A stretch of DNA of 64,000 nucleotides from Nostoc carneum NIES-2107 (GCA_002368155.1 AP018180.1:1178001-1242000); one strand, 5' to 3'. Shown: positions 18,273 through 27,940, numbered from the stretch's first letter. Made by a program: numbers and translations. Notes: generated by a model not told the origin, from the letters alone.

Positions 18273-20805
18273 TCCCCAAAACCCGATCCGCCGCCTGATA
18301 AAGCGCTTGCAGATTAGTCCCATCTTGAGGATACTCAACCACGGCTATACGGAAGGTAACGTGAAACTTTTGACCATTAGCACCCGTAAATTCAATTTGG
18401 CGTAGCCTTTTGAGCAGTTCTAAAAGTCGCCGTGTTCCATCGGTTTTGGTCATTCCTGCCATTCCCACCACAAATTCTGTACCTCCCCAACGACCAACTA
18501 CATCTTGAGTGTGGAAAGTTTGTCGTAATAGTTCCCCTAATTGGGATAACACGCGATCGCCTACTGCATGACCATGCTGATGATTAATTTCTTTGAGGCT
18601 GTCCAGCTCCACAATAGCGAAGCAGAGGGGTTGTTGGTGGCGATCGCTTAATTGCAAATACCAGTTTAAATCCTGAGTTGATTTACGCCGATTCGCTACC
18701 TGGGTTAGTCCATCCAGTTCTGCGAGATTGCGTAGCCAGCGCGATCGCTCTAAACGATTTAGTATCCTCGTAATTAGTTCTGGTTCAACAATTGGTTTAC
18801 TGATGTAGTCGTCGGCACCTGCGGCGAATACCTGCTGCCTAGTTTTGGTATCGTTATGAGCTGTCAAAAACAAGATGGGTAGCCCGCTCCATTGGGGATC
18901 GTTCCTAACTACTTGGCATAGTTCTATACCGCTGATTTCTGGGATTTCCACATCTAGAATTAACAGATCTGGTTGAGCAGCTGCGATCGCTTCCAAAAAC
19001 CGCAAGGGGTTCTCTAAGGTGTAAACCTTCATTCCCCAAGGCACGAGTAAGGTTTGCAGAGCAGCTAAGATATGGGGATCGTCATCGACAACCATCACTT
19101 TTGCGGCTGTAGGGCGAGTGCGCTGTAATATTTGATTCACTGTTTCAAAAATTTGGGTAGGGGAAACAGGCTTTTGTAAAATCCCACTACCACCCAAGCG
19201 CGCCACTTTGACCCGGTCAAGCAAACTATCTTTATCTGTTAAAACTATTACTGGTATTGAGGAGTTACTAGCATTGAGTTCTGCTAGTAAAGCGAGATTA
19301 GTTTCTGAGGTGTCAGTGCTGCCAAGGTCGAGTAATACGACATCCGGGGAATATTCAGCAATCAATTCTCTAGCGGAGGAAATAGGCGATCGCGCAGTCT
19401 GTACGAAGCGTAGTTGTATCCCCCAAATATCAGTTTCCTTGGCTAAAGCTTCAGCTAATTTGCGATCGCGGTTAACAACCAACAGCAAGGGGCGTTGATT
19501 AAAAGCGGCGGGAAACTCCATTCCTTTGTGGGTGGAAAGAGACAATCGCCCCGCCGCTTCGGGCATAGGGGATGGGGCATTGGTAACTTCTTCGCCATGT
19601 CCAAAAACACCATTTCCTTGTGCGTGGAGTTTTGTATCCACCACTTGATTTTCTGGCTGCGACTCCTCCTGATACTCAGAATTTAACAGTTGCAATTCTT
19701 GACGCAACGCCGCCACCAATTGCGATAGCTGCTGTATTACTTGCGGTTCAAGCGGAGTCTGAATTTCCCACAGAGATTCTATTTCTCGCGCTAACCGAGA
19801 ACCTTCATCAGAACCAAACATCCCCATTGAACCAGCTAGCTTATGAGCTTCCATCTTCGCGCTAGCTCGCATTTCCTCCCTAAGTTGACCTTGTTGCAAC
19901 AGCGTTAAGGCTTGCTCATTCGTCGCCACTCGTTCTTCCAGTTTCTGCGCTACTGCTTCCCAGACTTTGCTCACCCCAGTCGTTATTTGATTTTGTTGTG
20001 GTATGGGTGAGGGGGGTGTGGGAGATGTAGACGCGATAGCGGCTTCCCGTAGGGTGGGAGATGAGGGAGATGAGGAGGTTAATTTGGTTTTTCCTAATCC
20101 CTTGGCTTTTTTATCTTGGTCTACATTCTTTTGTTCTGGTTTGAGTTTATAGCCAATGCCATAAACTGTCTCAATGGGCTCGTCTGCAACTCCCGCTGCT
20201 TTTAGTTTTTGCCGTAAACCTTTGATGTGGGATCTGACAGTATCATCTGTAGGGGGTTCTTCAAATGACCATTGATGATCTATCAAGGCGCTACAGCTAA
20301 AAATTCGCTGACTGTTACGAAGAAAAAGTTCAAGCAAGCCGTATTCTTTGGGAGTCAAATGCACGAGTTTGCCATCACAAGTGACTTCGCAACTGCTGGG
20401 ATCTAAGCGCAAATTTTTCCATTCTAAAAGCGGCGGTAAAGTAGAACCACCCCGACGTAATAAAGCACGAATACGGGCTAATAATTCCTGAAAGTCAAAA
20501 GGTTTGGCAACATAATCATCTGCACCTGCATCCAAACCCATGACCTTATTTACACTATTATCTTGGGCGGTTAATAAAAGAACAGGTGTTTGATTACCGT
20601 TTGCACGTAACCTCTGACAGAAATTAATGCCGTTCAGCTTGGGTAACATCACATCTAGCAGAATTAAGTCATAGGTAAATAACTCTGCCAAATCCCAACC
20701 TTCTTGCCCATCTTTGGCAATATCAACAGCATAATGTTGATTTGTCAAAGATTTAGCAAGTGGTTCTGCGATCGCTTCATCATCTTCAACTAATAAAATT
20801 CTCAT
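18265..20805 (-). CDS. Multi-domain response regulator: REC-wHTH-HPt-REC-REC-GGDEF(degenerate)
   Basis: About 846 aa from ATG 20805 (MRILLVEDDEA); an upstream ATG at 20838 adds 11 unconserved residues. Order: receiver (LILLDVMLPKLNG); OmpR-type winged helix (LTPKEYGLLELFL, DDTVRSHIKGLRQKL, ETVYGIGYKL); a low-complexity linker; HPt with His in AHKLAGSMGMFG; two receivers (VVLLDLGS and LLILDVEIP); and a diguanylate cyclase-like domain with LTQVANRR. Its active motif reads GGTEF instead of GGDEF (Thr codon 18478-18480), suggesting no c-di-GMP synthesis. It is the first gene of the cluster upstream of the ethylene-receptor-like kinase. The HPt could feed phosphate between the kinase and the receivers; that circuit is inference. 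Confidence 0.9.
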   Translation of the reverse strand: MRILLVEDDEAIAEPLAKSLTNQHYAVDIAKDGQEGWDLAELFTYDLILLDVMLPKLNGINFCQRLRANGNQTPVLLLTAQDNSVNKVMGLDAGADDYVAKPFDFQELLARIRALLRRGGSTLPPLLEWKNLRLDPSSCEVTCDGKLVHLTPKEYGLLELFLRNSQRIFSCSALIDHQWSFEEPPTDDTVRSHIKGLRQKLKAAGVADEPIETVYGIGYKLKPEQKNVDQDKKAKGLGKTKLTSSSPSSPTLREAAIASTSPTPPSPIPQQNQITTGVSKVWEAVAQKLEERVATNEQALTLLQQGQLREEMRASAKMEAHKLAGSMGMFGSDEGSRLAREIESLWEIQTPLEPQVIQQLSQLVAALRQELQLLNSEYQEESQPENQVVDTKLHAQGNGVFGHGEEVTNAPSPMPEAAGRLSLSTHKGMEFPAAFNQRPLLLVVNRDRKLAEALAKETDIWGIQLRFVQTARSPISSARELIAEYSPDVVLLDLGSTDTSETNLALLAELNASNSSIPVIVLTDKDSLLDRVKVARLGGSGILQKPVSPTQIFETVNQILQRTRPTAAKVMVVDDDPHILAALQTLLVPWGMKVYTLENPLRFLEAIAAAQPDLLILDVEIPEISGIELCQVVRNDPQWSGLPILFLTAHNDTKTRQQVFAAGADDYISKPIVEPELITRILNRLERSRWLRNLAELDGLTQVANRRKSTQDLNWYLQLSDRHQQPLCFAIVELDSLKEINHQHGHAVGDRVLSQLGELLRQTFHTQDVVGRWGGTEFVVGMAGMTKTDGTRRLLELLKRLRQIEFTGANGQKFHVTFRIAVVEYPQDGTNLQALYQAADRVLGKG
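20018..20062. repeat. Palindromic intergenic-type repeat inside a coding region
   Basis: GTAGACGCGATAGCGGCTTC then CCGTAGGGTGGGAGATGAG is a dispersed Nostoc spacer repeat. Here it is in frame in the response regulator gene, encoding part of the Ser/Pro-rich linker (LREAAIASTS) between the winged helix and HPt domains. Confidence 0.65.
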
Positions 20806-21559
20806 AGCGGTGCATAACCGCAAATTATAGTAACGCACGAAAAGCTTTGGCGCTGATGCGTTACGCTATCGCTAACGCATCCTACCTGAAATTCAAATCA
20901 AATATGAGTCCTATATTAAAAATGAAAAACTATATAGCAATACTTGTAGGAGTTGTAAAATTACTTGTTGAGTTAGGGAACAGGAAATAATAATTTATAA
21001 ACCTAGTCTATTTTGTACAACTGATTTAGAACTGCTATATAAACCGCCTTAACCTGAAAAACAGTAGTTTATTGTAATTTAGATTAATTTTCTGAACTCA
21101 TGCCGCGACAAGCTAATCTACTGCAATCACAAATTACAGGTTCAAAAAGCTATCGGTTTAAAAGTTTTTCAAAATGGATACTGTCAGCCTAGCTTAATTT
21201 AAACTGTGTTTTGAGTTGTTTTGATAAATATCAACATTACTCCTTTTGCGAATAAATACTTTTAACAGCTTATGTGCTAAAAAATCTAGATGTGTGTGAT
21301 TATTGGCATAAATAATAAGATTATCTGCCAAAAATAAATCTATTTTTAGCACTTATTATCAGAATATTGATATTGGTATCGCAAATACTTCAGCCAAAAG
21401 ATAGATTTTGATTCTTAATTCATTGTTAAAAATCAAAAAATAATAAAAACTGTAAATAATAAGATTCAGATTTTGTGCTGGTAGCGGCTGTCTTGAATGT
21501 CAAGTGCATCGCTTGACTTTTAAGACAGTCGCCACAATTATCTTTAACACCAAGTTTAT
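20806..21559. other. Spacer upstream of the two-component cluster
   Basis: AT-rich and gene-free. It includes a GATGCGTTA palindrome (20855-20886) and, at 21488-21528, a nested inverted repeat: CTGTCTT/AAGACAG outside and GTCAAG/CTTGAC inside. The nested hairpin could be a small structured RNA or terminator. The promoter of the cluster must lie near the right end of the 20806-21000 part. Confidence 0.5.
20855..20886. repeat. Palindromic dispersed repeat, GATGCGTTA family
   Basis: GATGCGTTA (20855-20863) and TAACGCATC (20873-20881) are perfect 9-bp arms around a 9-base centre, followed by CTACC. Related copies lie at 26839-26865, 26933-26961, 29355-29375 and 60985-61014. Confidence 0.75.
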
Positions 21560-21607
21560 TCAATTTTGAGGGAGCATCGCCTTCATAACTCCATCATTCC
21601 ACCTCAG

Positions 21608-21835
21608 AACAGGAAACTTCGAGCTAAAAACAGCAACGTTCTCGTTTGGAACATGAAACTTTGAGTTCTGAACATGGAACTTGAAGCTAAAAACAGCAAC
21701 GTTCTCGTTTGGAACATGAAACTTCGAGTTAAAAACAGGAACGTTCTCGTTTGGAACATGAAACTTCGAGTTAAAAACAGGAACGTTCTCGTTTGGAACA
21801 TGAAACTTTGAGTTCAGAACATGAAACTTGGGGAT
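21608..21835. repeat. 42-bp minisatellite at the 3' side of the STAND/TPR gene
   Basis: Roughly five tandem, imperfect 42-bp units (AACATGAAACTTCGAGTTAA followed by AAACAGGAACGTTCTCGTTTGG), some with 21-bp half units. Because 42 is a multiple of 3, the minus strand stays open and would encode 14-residue repeats (NSKFHVPNENVPVF) in a frame spanning 21560-21895, overlapping the end of the TPR gene. I treat it as DNA repeat first and possible peptide second. Confidence 0.8.
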
Positions 21836-21869
21836 AAAAGCTTGATTGATAAGGTTGAAAACTAGAATT

Positions 21870-24710
21870 TTACTGCTCTGAGGTGAGTTGGGCACGAAGA
21901 TATGCTAAATTTTTACGAAAATTGACAGTATCAGAATGATTCACCCCTAAAGTTTGCTCACAAAGTTCTAAAGCTTGTAGCAAAAAGGATTGGGCTTCGC
22001 TATATCTCCTTTGAGAGTAGTAGAATCCTGCCAGGTTGCTGAGGCTAGTAGCAATATCTGGATGTTCCTCTCCCAATAGGCGTTGCTCAAGTGCCAAAGC
22101 TTGTAGATACAGAAATTCAGCTTCGCTATATCTTCCTTGAGATTCATAAAGTCCAGCTAAATTGTGAAGGTTGGTGGCAACATCTAGATGTTCCTTTCCC
22201 AACTGGGATTGTCTTATTTCCAAACCTTTAATGTACAGGGGTTCGGCTTCGCTGTATCTTCCTTGGGATTCGTAGAGTAAAGCCAGACAGTTGAGACTAG
22301 TAGCAACATCGGAATGCTCTTCTCCCAACAAGTGTCGTCTTAATTCCAAAGCTTGGAGGTAAAGGGGTTCGGCTTGAGTATATTTTTCCTGAGATTTGTA
22401 GAATCCCGCCAGATTGTGCAGACTGGTAGCAACAGATGGATGTTTTTCTCCCAGCAGGCATCGCCTTAGCTTCAAAACTTGGAGATACAGAAGTTCGGCT
22501 TCATTGTATTTTTCTTGAGAGTCGTATAGTAATGCCAGGTTGTTGAGGTTAGTAGCAATAGATGGATGTTCGTCTCCCACCAGATGTCGCCACAGTTCCA
22601 AAGCCTGTAGATAAAGGGGTTCGGCTTCACTGTATCTTTCTTGGGAACGATAGAGTTCTGCCAAGTTGTTAATGGTGGTGGCAACAGATGGATGTTCTTC
22701 TCCCAGTAAGCAACGCCACAATGCCAAAGCTTGTAGATAAAATGATTCTGCTTCCTTATATCTTTTTTGGGAGTGGTAGAGTGCCGCCAAGTTGTTGATG
22801 CTGGTAGCAACAGAGAAATTCTCTTCTCCTAGTAGGCATTGCTCAATTGCCAAAGCTTGTAAATAAAGGGGTTCGGCTTGACTGTATCTTCCTTGGGAAT
22901 AGTAGAGTGTTGCTAGGTTGTTGAGGCTAGTAGCAAAATCAGGATGTTCCTCTCCCAAGGTTTTTTGGGTAATTGTTCGGCACTGCTCAAGCCAAGGTAA
23001 AGCCTGATTATATAATCCTTGACCATTGTAGAACCAAGCGCTACCGATAAAAGGCCAAGTTAAATCTTGAACGCTGAGGTATTGTATGAGATTGTTTGCT
23101 ACTTCAGCCAGATGTGGTATTGCAGGGGAGACAGCAGTAATTTGCTGAAGAGTGGGAGTATAAGAAATCTTCTTGGCAACTGCTACCATTACCCTGCAAA
23201 AAGAACGCTTAAATTCCTCTGCTTTATCTAACCTTGTCAACTTATATTGAAAAAACTCCCGCAATAGTGGATGTAGTTGGTAAACTCCCTCACCTTTTCG
23301 CTGGAGTAAATGCAAATTCAACAACTTATCATCTCTAATTTCTTCTAAATCTTCCCTGTCTTCCTCTGGTAAACACTGTTCCACCAACGCCCAAGGTATA
23401 AGTGCGGCTGCAAATAAACTCAATAAACAGCCCAGTTGTTGATCATTTTTCTCTAATTCCTGCCAACTCAACTCAATGGCTGCTAACACTCCCCGTTGTG
23501 CTGTCATGTCGGCTTCTGGTTTATTAAGCGCGGGTTGTTCTAGTCGCTTTTTCTCCAACCGTCGCTGCATTTCTGCAAATGATAAATCTGGTTTCCGCGC
23601 CAGATACCGCCCCACCAACTCTAAACCCAAGGGCAAATATCCCAGCCACTCACATAACTGTAATGCTACTTGGGGGTGGCGTTGATTTTCCCGCTCAAAC
23701 CTTTCTCCCCCAATAATTGACTTTAATAATTCCAGCGCCGCCTCTGGTTGGAGCACATCTAAGGGTAATTCTGCTATCCGTCCCCAGTGCTGGCGAGTAG
23801 TAATCAGGATTTTGAACCGAGAAGATAGCGACACAAAGTAAGGTTTAACTTCCTGGTAATCAGCAACATCATCCAACACCAGCAACACCTCACCCTCACG
23901 CCAACGCCGCCAGCAAAATTGCACTTGCGCGGGTAAATCTACATCTGTTGGCGGGTTTAAATCAAGCTGCGTCCTCGCAAACTGGACAATTTGCACCCCA
24001 ATATCCCCAGATTTGGGCAACAACCAGCAAATTCCACCTTGATAATTGTTGCAGTACTCAATGGCATATTGCAACGCCAGTTCTGTTTTGCCAACACCAC
24101 CCATCCCCGCAATAGCAGCAATGGCTACTTGTTGATTTTGCTGCAACATTTGCTGGAGTGTTTGCAATTCTTCCCCACGCCCAACAAATTCCACCACCCC
24201 ACTCAGGGGCAAATTTTGCGGTATTTCGTTATTGGGATTTAACTTTACCTGTTCCCGTTCAGGCGACTTTAGTCAATCAGGGGAATTATTATAGGTAATA
24301 TTAATAGTGTGATTACTACCCCCTTGAATCGTGGGAGCCTTAGCATCATTAGACTGAAAAGCCTCGCCACCGTAAACATTCTGGACATTCTTGCCTTCCA
24401 CCTTACCAATATTAATTTCTTGGTGAATTTCTGTGGCAAGGGTTTTCACTTCATCCGCAAATTTGGGGTCTCTGTCCATCGCCTCTTGCAAATAAGCAGC
24501 CACCACATTTAAATCTTCCTGTGAGCCTTGCTGCACTTTTACTAATGCTGCTTCTACCCTGGGCGTACCCTTGAATTTCTGCAAAATCTTCTGGCGAAGC
24601 TGTTCCAATTTTTTCAGAACACTTTCTGTTGCTTTTTCTATAGTGGTTTCAAAAGCTTTGGTAAACACTAGGGTGGCGATTCCCGCAGCAGTGAGTGTTA
24701 CAGGCTCCAT
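21870..24710 (-). pseudogene. STAND (NB-ARC) NTPase with TPR repeats, interrupted by an in-frame TGA
   Basis: One continuous minus-strand frame from ATG 24710 to 21870 (about 947 codons), broken only by TGA at 24273-24275. The first part (145 aa) has a hydrophobic-helical start (TAAGIATLVFTKAFE) and a beta-like end (NVYGGEAFQ...GGSNHTINITYNN). After the stop, the linker LKSPEREQVKLNPNNEIPQ leads to SGVVEFVGRGEEL and an NB-ARC P-loop (AGMGGVGKTELAL), Walker B (LLVLDDV), sensor TTRQHW and GLPL-like LPLGLEL. About nine kinesin-light-chain-type TPRs (42 residues each) follow. The 3' part has no ATG before the P-loop, only a TTG at 24212. Such STAND proteins act as ligand-triggered switches; the target here is unknown. 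It is a nonsense pseudogene, a readthrough gene, or two coupled genes. Confidence 0.75.
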
Positions 24711-24802
24711 ATTTTCGGCAATAAATACGAGATTATGCTGATGGAGATTGTAATTTAGCTCAACTGTTTTGGGAAGAAATCATCCAAATCAATTAATATT
24801 TA

Positions 24803-24833
24803 CTCGCTCCCTGCCCCCTGCCCCCTGCCCCTA
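24803..24833. repeat. CCCCCTG heptamer tandem repeat
   Basis: Tandem CCCCCTG-type units just before the 3' end of the ClC gene; STRR class. Confidence 0.7.
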
Positions 24834-24841
24834 TGCCAAAA

Positions 24842-26137
24842 TTAATTAGCTACCTCTGTTTGATGCTTCAATTGAGATGCAATCAAGGGAACTTTTGGAG
24901 CGAGGAAAAATCCCATTAAACTGGCAAAGAGTATTGGTGTGAAGGGACTGAAGTTAGTAAGTTTTGATAGCAGCAAAGTTGTGCTAATAGGTGTGCGTGT
25001 TACGGCTGCATTAATCGCCGCCATTGTACAAATCATTGCTAAAGCCGGATGAACTCCGGGAATTAAGAGTGCTACGGCTTTACCTATACAAGCGCCAGTA
25101 AAAAATAAGGGGATGATAAATCCACCTCGCCAACCGCCTGTTACTGTCATGCTGATAGCAGCCATTTTACCCAAGGCTAATATCAACAAAAACATCGCCG
25201 GAATATTAGTATTAACGACAGATTCTAATTCTTCATGGCCAAAATACCGAGTAAGCGGTAAAACAACAGCTAAAGCGCCTAATCCTAAACCTGCTAATGT
25301 AGTACGAAAATAGATAGGGCCAGGAATACGGGAAAAAGCGCGATCGCAAAAACGAAAAATCGCTATAAAAATCCATCCCGCAACTGCACCTAGAATACCA
25401 AAGGCGATCGCTAAAGCAAAATCATCAATGTTGGCTAAGTTGTATTGAGGGAAATTCCAGGTAGGTGCAATTCCTAAATGTGTAATTGCAGCAAATACCA
25501 AGTAGCTAGCGCAACTCGCAACAATCGCTGGCATCAAAGCTTCGTAATATTCCACAATATGCTGATGATGCAAAATCTCTAAAGCGAACATTGCACCGCC
25601 CAAAGGAGAACCAAACAAAGCAGTAAAGCCAGCTGCCATTGCTGCTAAACTCATAGATCTCAAATCTTCTCCTTGAAGTTTAAAGCGATCGGCTACCCAC
25701 GTACCAAAAGAACCAGTTACTTGCACTAGAGGCGCTTCTGGCCCAGCACTACCACCAGCTGAGATACTAACTAAGGAAGCGAGAATCATTGAGGGATTTT
25801 TTCGACTATCCAGCCTTCCGCCGCGAAAGTGGATATTATCGACAATCACCGCAATTTCCCCCGGATTTCCTAGAAAATGAATCACCAAGCCGACTAATAA
25901 ACCACATAGTGGCATTACTAACAGCAGACTCAAACCCTCAAAGCGTTGGAGTTTGTGAATAATTAGTTCTAGAACATTCCAATACAAACCAGCAAATATA
26001 CCACTTGCAGTCCCCACAGCCGCCCAACAGAGAACCCACCTAGAAATCATGAGTGGATTGCGCCTTCCCAAGCCAAAAAGTTGAGACAATGTCCAACGTT
26101 GAGTTTGATTCCCCCCTGGGGGCTTATTTGGTAGCAC
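24842..26137 (-). CDS. ClC-family chloride channel/transporter
   Basis: A 431-aa polytopic membrane protein with ClC signatures: SAGGSAGPEAPLVQ (the GxEGP-type selectivity/gating segment, with the gating Glu present), LFGSPLGGAMFALE, and GWRGGFIIPLFFTGACIG (GxFxP). About ten hydrophobic segments. There is no C-terminal CBS pair, so this is a short bacterial form. It moves chloride or another anion across a membrane; whether it is a channel or an H+ antiporter cannot be decided here. It stands alone on the minus strand. Confidence 0.9.
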   Translation of the reverse strand: MLPNKPPGGNQTQRWTLSQLFGLGRRNPLMISRWVLCWAAVGTASGIFAGLYWNVLELIIHKLQRFEGLSLLLVMPLCGLLVGLVIHFLGNPGEIAVIVDNIHFRGGRLDSRKNPSMILASLVSISAGGSAGPEAPLVQVTGSFGTWVADRFKLQGEDLRSMSLAAMAAGFTALFGSPLGGAMFALEILHHQHIVEYYEALMPAIVASCASYLVFAAITHLGIAPTWNFPQYNLANIDDFALAIAFGILGAVAGWIFIAIFRFCDRAFSRIPGPIYFRTTLAGLGLGALAVVLPLTRYFGHEELESVVNTNIPAMFLLILALGKMAAISMTVTGGWRGGFIIPLFFTGACIGKAVALLIPGVHPALAMICTMAAINAAVTRTPISTTLLLSKLTNFSPFTPILFASLMGFFLAPKVPLIASQLKHQTEVAN

Positions 26138-26278
26138 TGCTGAATTTCCTGTTTTGAAACGAAATATACAGAACCTTTACGTCTTCTATAGTAAAGGCTA
26201 TTGGCTGCGCCCAATCATTGCTAATCCTAAACTGTAGAGTAAGCACCAGTTATCATCATGGCGTTTTTAATCTTGTAC

Positions 26279-26298
26279 AGACGCGATTAATCGCGTCT
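26279..26298. repeat. Perfect 20-bp palindrome (GACGCGATTAATCGCGTC type)
   Basis: AGACGCGATTAATCGCGTCT is fully self-complementary. This is a dispersed repeat seen widely in Nostocales spacers. It lies between divergent genes in 26138-26402, which otherwise shows nothing I recognise. Confidence 0.7.
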
Positions 26299-26402
26299 CT
26301 CCAACTCAGCACTTTCAACCTAAAAATAATTTAAGTCTCCAGATAGTGTGTGCCTAGTAACTAGAAAATCTAAGCTTGGCGTATAAATTTGGGGAAATAT
26401 TC

Positions 26403-26621
26403 ATGAATAAAGAAACTGTTCCTAGCCAAGCCGAAAAGATGAATCCAGAGACTGATGCATCAGAATTAAGTCCAGAAGTATTGGATAAAATTAAGCACCC
26501 AGCAAAAATGGATGATGTGATTCGAGAACAATCAGCAGAAGAACGTAGATCTAACCCTGCTTTAGTACCAGAAATGCTGGATGAACCAACTGATGAAATG
26601 ATTGGGTTTACTAAAGAGTAG
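26403..26621 (+). CDS. Small acidic hypothetical protein
   Basis: A 72-aa hydrophilic, Glu/Pro-rich protein from ATG 26403 with a GGGG-type ribosome site about 10 bases upstream. It contains ELSPEVLDKIKHPAKMDDVIREQ and ends PTDEMIGFTKE. No membrane segment or Cys; probably partly disordered. I do not recognise a characterised family. It is followed by a large inverted repeat (26636-26698). Confidence 0.55.
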   Translation: MNKETVPSQAEKMNPETDASELSPEVLDKIKHPAKMDDVIREQSAEERRSNPALVPEMLDEPTDEMIGFTKE

Positions 26622-26635
26622 ACAAATAAATTCTT

Positions 26636-26698
26636 GTAGGGGCACGGCACCAGTAAGATAATTTGATATACCAAAAGATTATGGATGCCGTGCCCTAC
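26636..26698. repeat. Inverted repeat GTAGGGGCACGGCA / TGCCGTGCCCTAC
   Basis: Arms at 26636-26649 and 26686-26698 with a 36-base centre, directly after the small acidic gene and just before a MITE-like copy. The stretch 26622-27001 contains only this, the MITE and two GATGCGTTA-type palindromes. Confidence 0.7.
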
Positions 26699-26703
26699 TA
26701 CTT

Positions 26704-26798
26704 ATACCAATTCAAATAATGTTTGCGACACATCAAATAAGAGGGCAAGGCAATGCCTTGCCCCTACAATCTGTCGCATTCTTTTTTCAAATTGGTAT
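26704..26798. mobile_element. MITE-like element, copy with GGGCAAGGCA core hairpin
   Basis: Ends are ATACCAATT (26704-26712) and AATTGGTAT (26790-26798). The core is GGGCAAGGCA-A-TGCCTTGCCC at 26743-26763. It is closely related to the copy at 46825-46923, including the inner GTTTGCGA segment. Confidence 0.7.
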
Positions 26799-26838
26799 TA
26801 CCTACCAATCTCATATTTGATGTTTAAAGTTCATGTAA

Positions 26839-26865
26839 GATGCGTTAGCGATAGCGTAACGCATC
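26839..26865. repeat. GATGCGTTA-family palindrome
   Basis: GATGCGTTA (26839-26847) and TAACGCATC (26857-26865) around GCGATAGCG. It is flanked by the same CAATACCAAAGC-like sequence as the 20855 copy, in opposite orientation. Confidence 0.7.
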
Positions 26866-26932
26866 AATACCAAAGCTGAGATTTTTGCAGAAATGAAATT
26901 GGATTGCTATATAACCACAATTATACAGTTTT

Positions 26933-26961
26933 GATGTGTTACGGCTTACGCCTAACACATC
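26933..26961. repeat. GATGTGTTA-family palindrome
   Basis: GATGTGTTA (26933-26941) and TAACACATC (26953-26961), a variant of the same family with compensatory changes in both arms. Confidence 0.6.
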
Positions 26962-27001
26962 CTACATGATATATATATCTTATTAAATTTAAATCGAATT
27001 A

Positions 27002-27808
27002 CTATACTTTTTCTGGTAATTGCGGCGGCTTGATATTAAACCATTTTTGATAAATTTGTTGATAAGTGCCATTGGATAGCAAAATACTTATCCCTTGATT
27101 AATTGTTGCCAAATAAGGAGAATCTTTAGGTGTAGCAATTCCGTAGAATTCTTCTGTGAGTAAATTGGTAACCACTTTAATACCTTTAAGATTACCGTTT
27201 TTAATTGCATATAAAGTAGCAAAGGCATCGCCAACTACCGCATCAACATTACCATTAAGTAAATCTTGAAAGAAATCAGGGCCGGAATTATATGTACTAA
27301 TTTTGGCATTAGGGATTGTTTTAGCAAAATCTGCACCCGTTGAGCCAATTTGTACGCCAATCTTTTTACCTTTGAGGCTGTTTAAATCTTTGATATCTTG
27401 GTTGTTTTCTCGAACTGCGATCGCAAGTCCAGCTTTAAAATAAGGTCGGGAAAAGTCAATGGTTTTCAGGCGTTCCGCAGTAATTGTAATACCGTTAATG
27501 GCTGCATCTACTCTTTTGGCTTGCAAAGTAGATATCATTCCGTCAAAAGGTAAGGTTTCCCATTGAACTTGTAAACCGACTACCTGTGCGATCGCATTCA
27601 TCAAATCAATGTCAAACCCTTCTAAATTCCCATTGGCATTTTTCATCTCAAAGGGTACAAATGTAGGGTCTGTAGCCACTTTCAGAGTTTTTAATTCTAA
27701 CTTTGGGCTTGTGGTGCTTGTAGGTTGCAATCCATTACAAGCAATTATGAGTAACAGGCAACTTAAGCCCAAAATTAGTTTACGCCATTTCCTGTTCAGT
27801 AATTTCAC
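27002..27808 (-). CDS. Amino-acid ABC transporter substrate-binding lipoprotein (family 3)
   Basis: A 268-aa protein with a lipoprotein signal (KLILGLSCLLLIIAC, lipobox Cys24), so it is anchored on the periplasmic face. The mature part matches solute-binding family 3 (LKVATDPTFVPFEMKNANGNLEGFDIDLMNAIA, FDGMISTLQAKRVDAAINGITIT, R..IDFSRPYF). The binding residues for polar amino acids are of the GlnH/HisJ type. No permease or ATPase gene is adjacent, so it either serves a transporter elsewhere or acts as a sensor. The exact ligand cannot be told. Confidence 0.9.
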   Translation of the reverse strand: MKLLNRKWRKLILGLSCLLLIIACNGLQPTSTTSPKLELKTLKVATDPTFVPFEMKNANGNLEGFDIDLMNAIAQVVGLQVQWETLPFDGMISTLQAKRVDAAINGITITAERLKTIDFSRPYFKAGLAIAVRENNQDIKDLNSLKGKKIGVQIGSTGADFAKTIPNAKISTYNSGPDFFQDLLNGNVDAVVGDAFATLYAIKNGNLKGIKVVTNLLTEEFYGIATPKDSPYLATINQGISILLSNGTYQQIYQKWFNIKPPQLPEKV

Positions 27809-27940
27809 TTGCGATCAAATGCTCAGGGCGTAGAATTGATCTTGATGATGAGTTAAATATGATTTTTATTCTGGCATATTGAAATATGCATTGCAAGAAT
27901 TGAAATGCATAATTTAACCAAGCATAAGATTTTATTTTCA

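Noticed and set aside
21560-21895. 111-aa gene made of FHVPNENV repeats
   Set aside because: The frame exists because the DNA unit is 42 bp. No signal peptide, domain or ribosome site supports it, so I kept it as a minisatellite.
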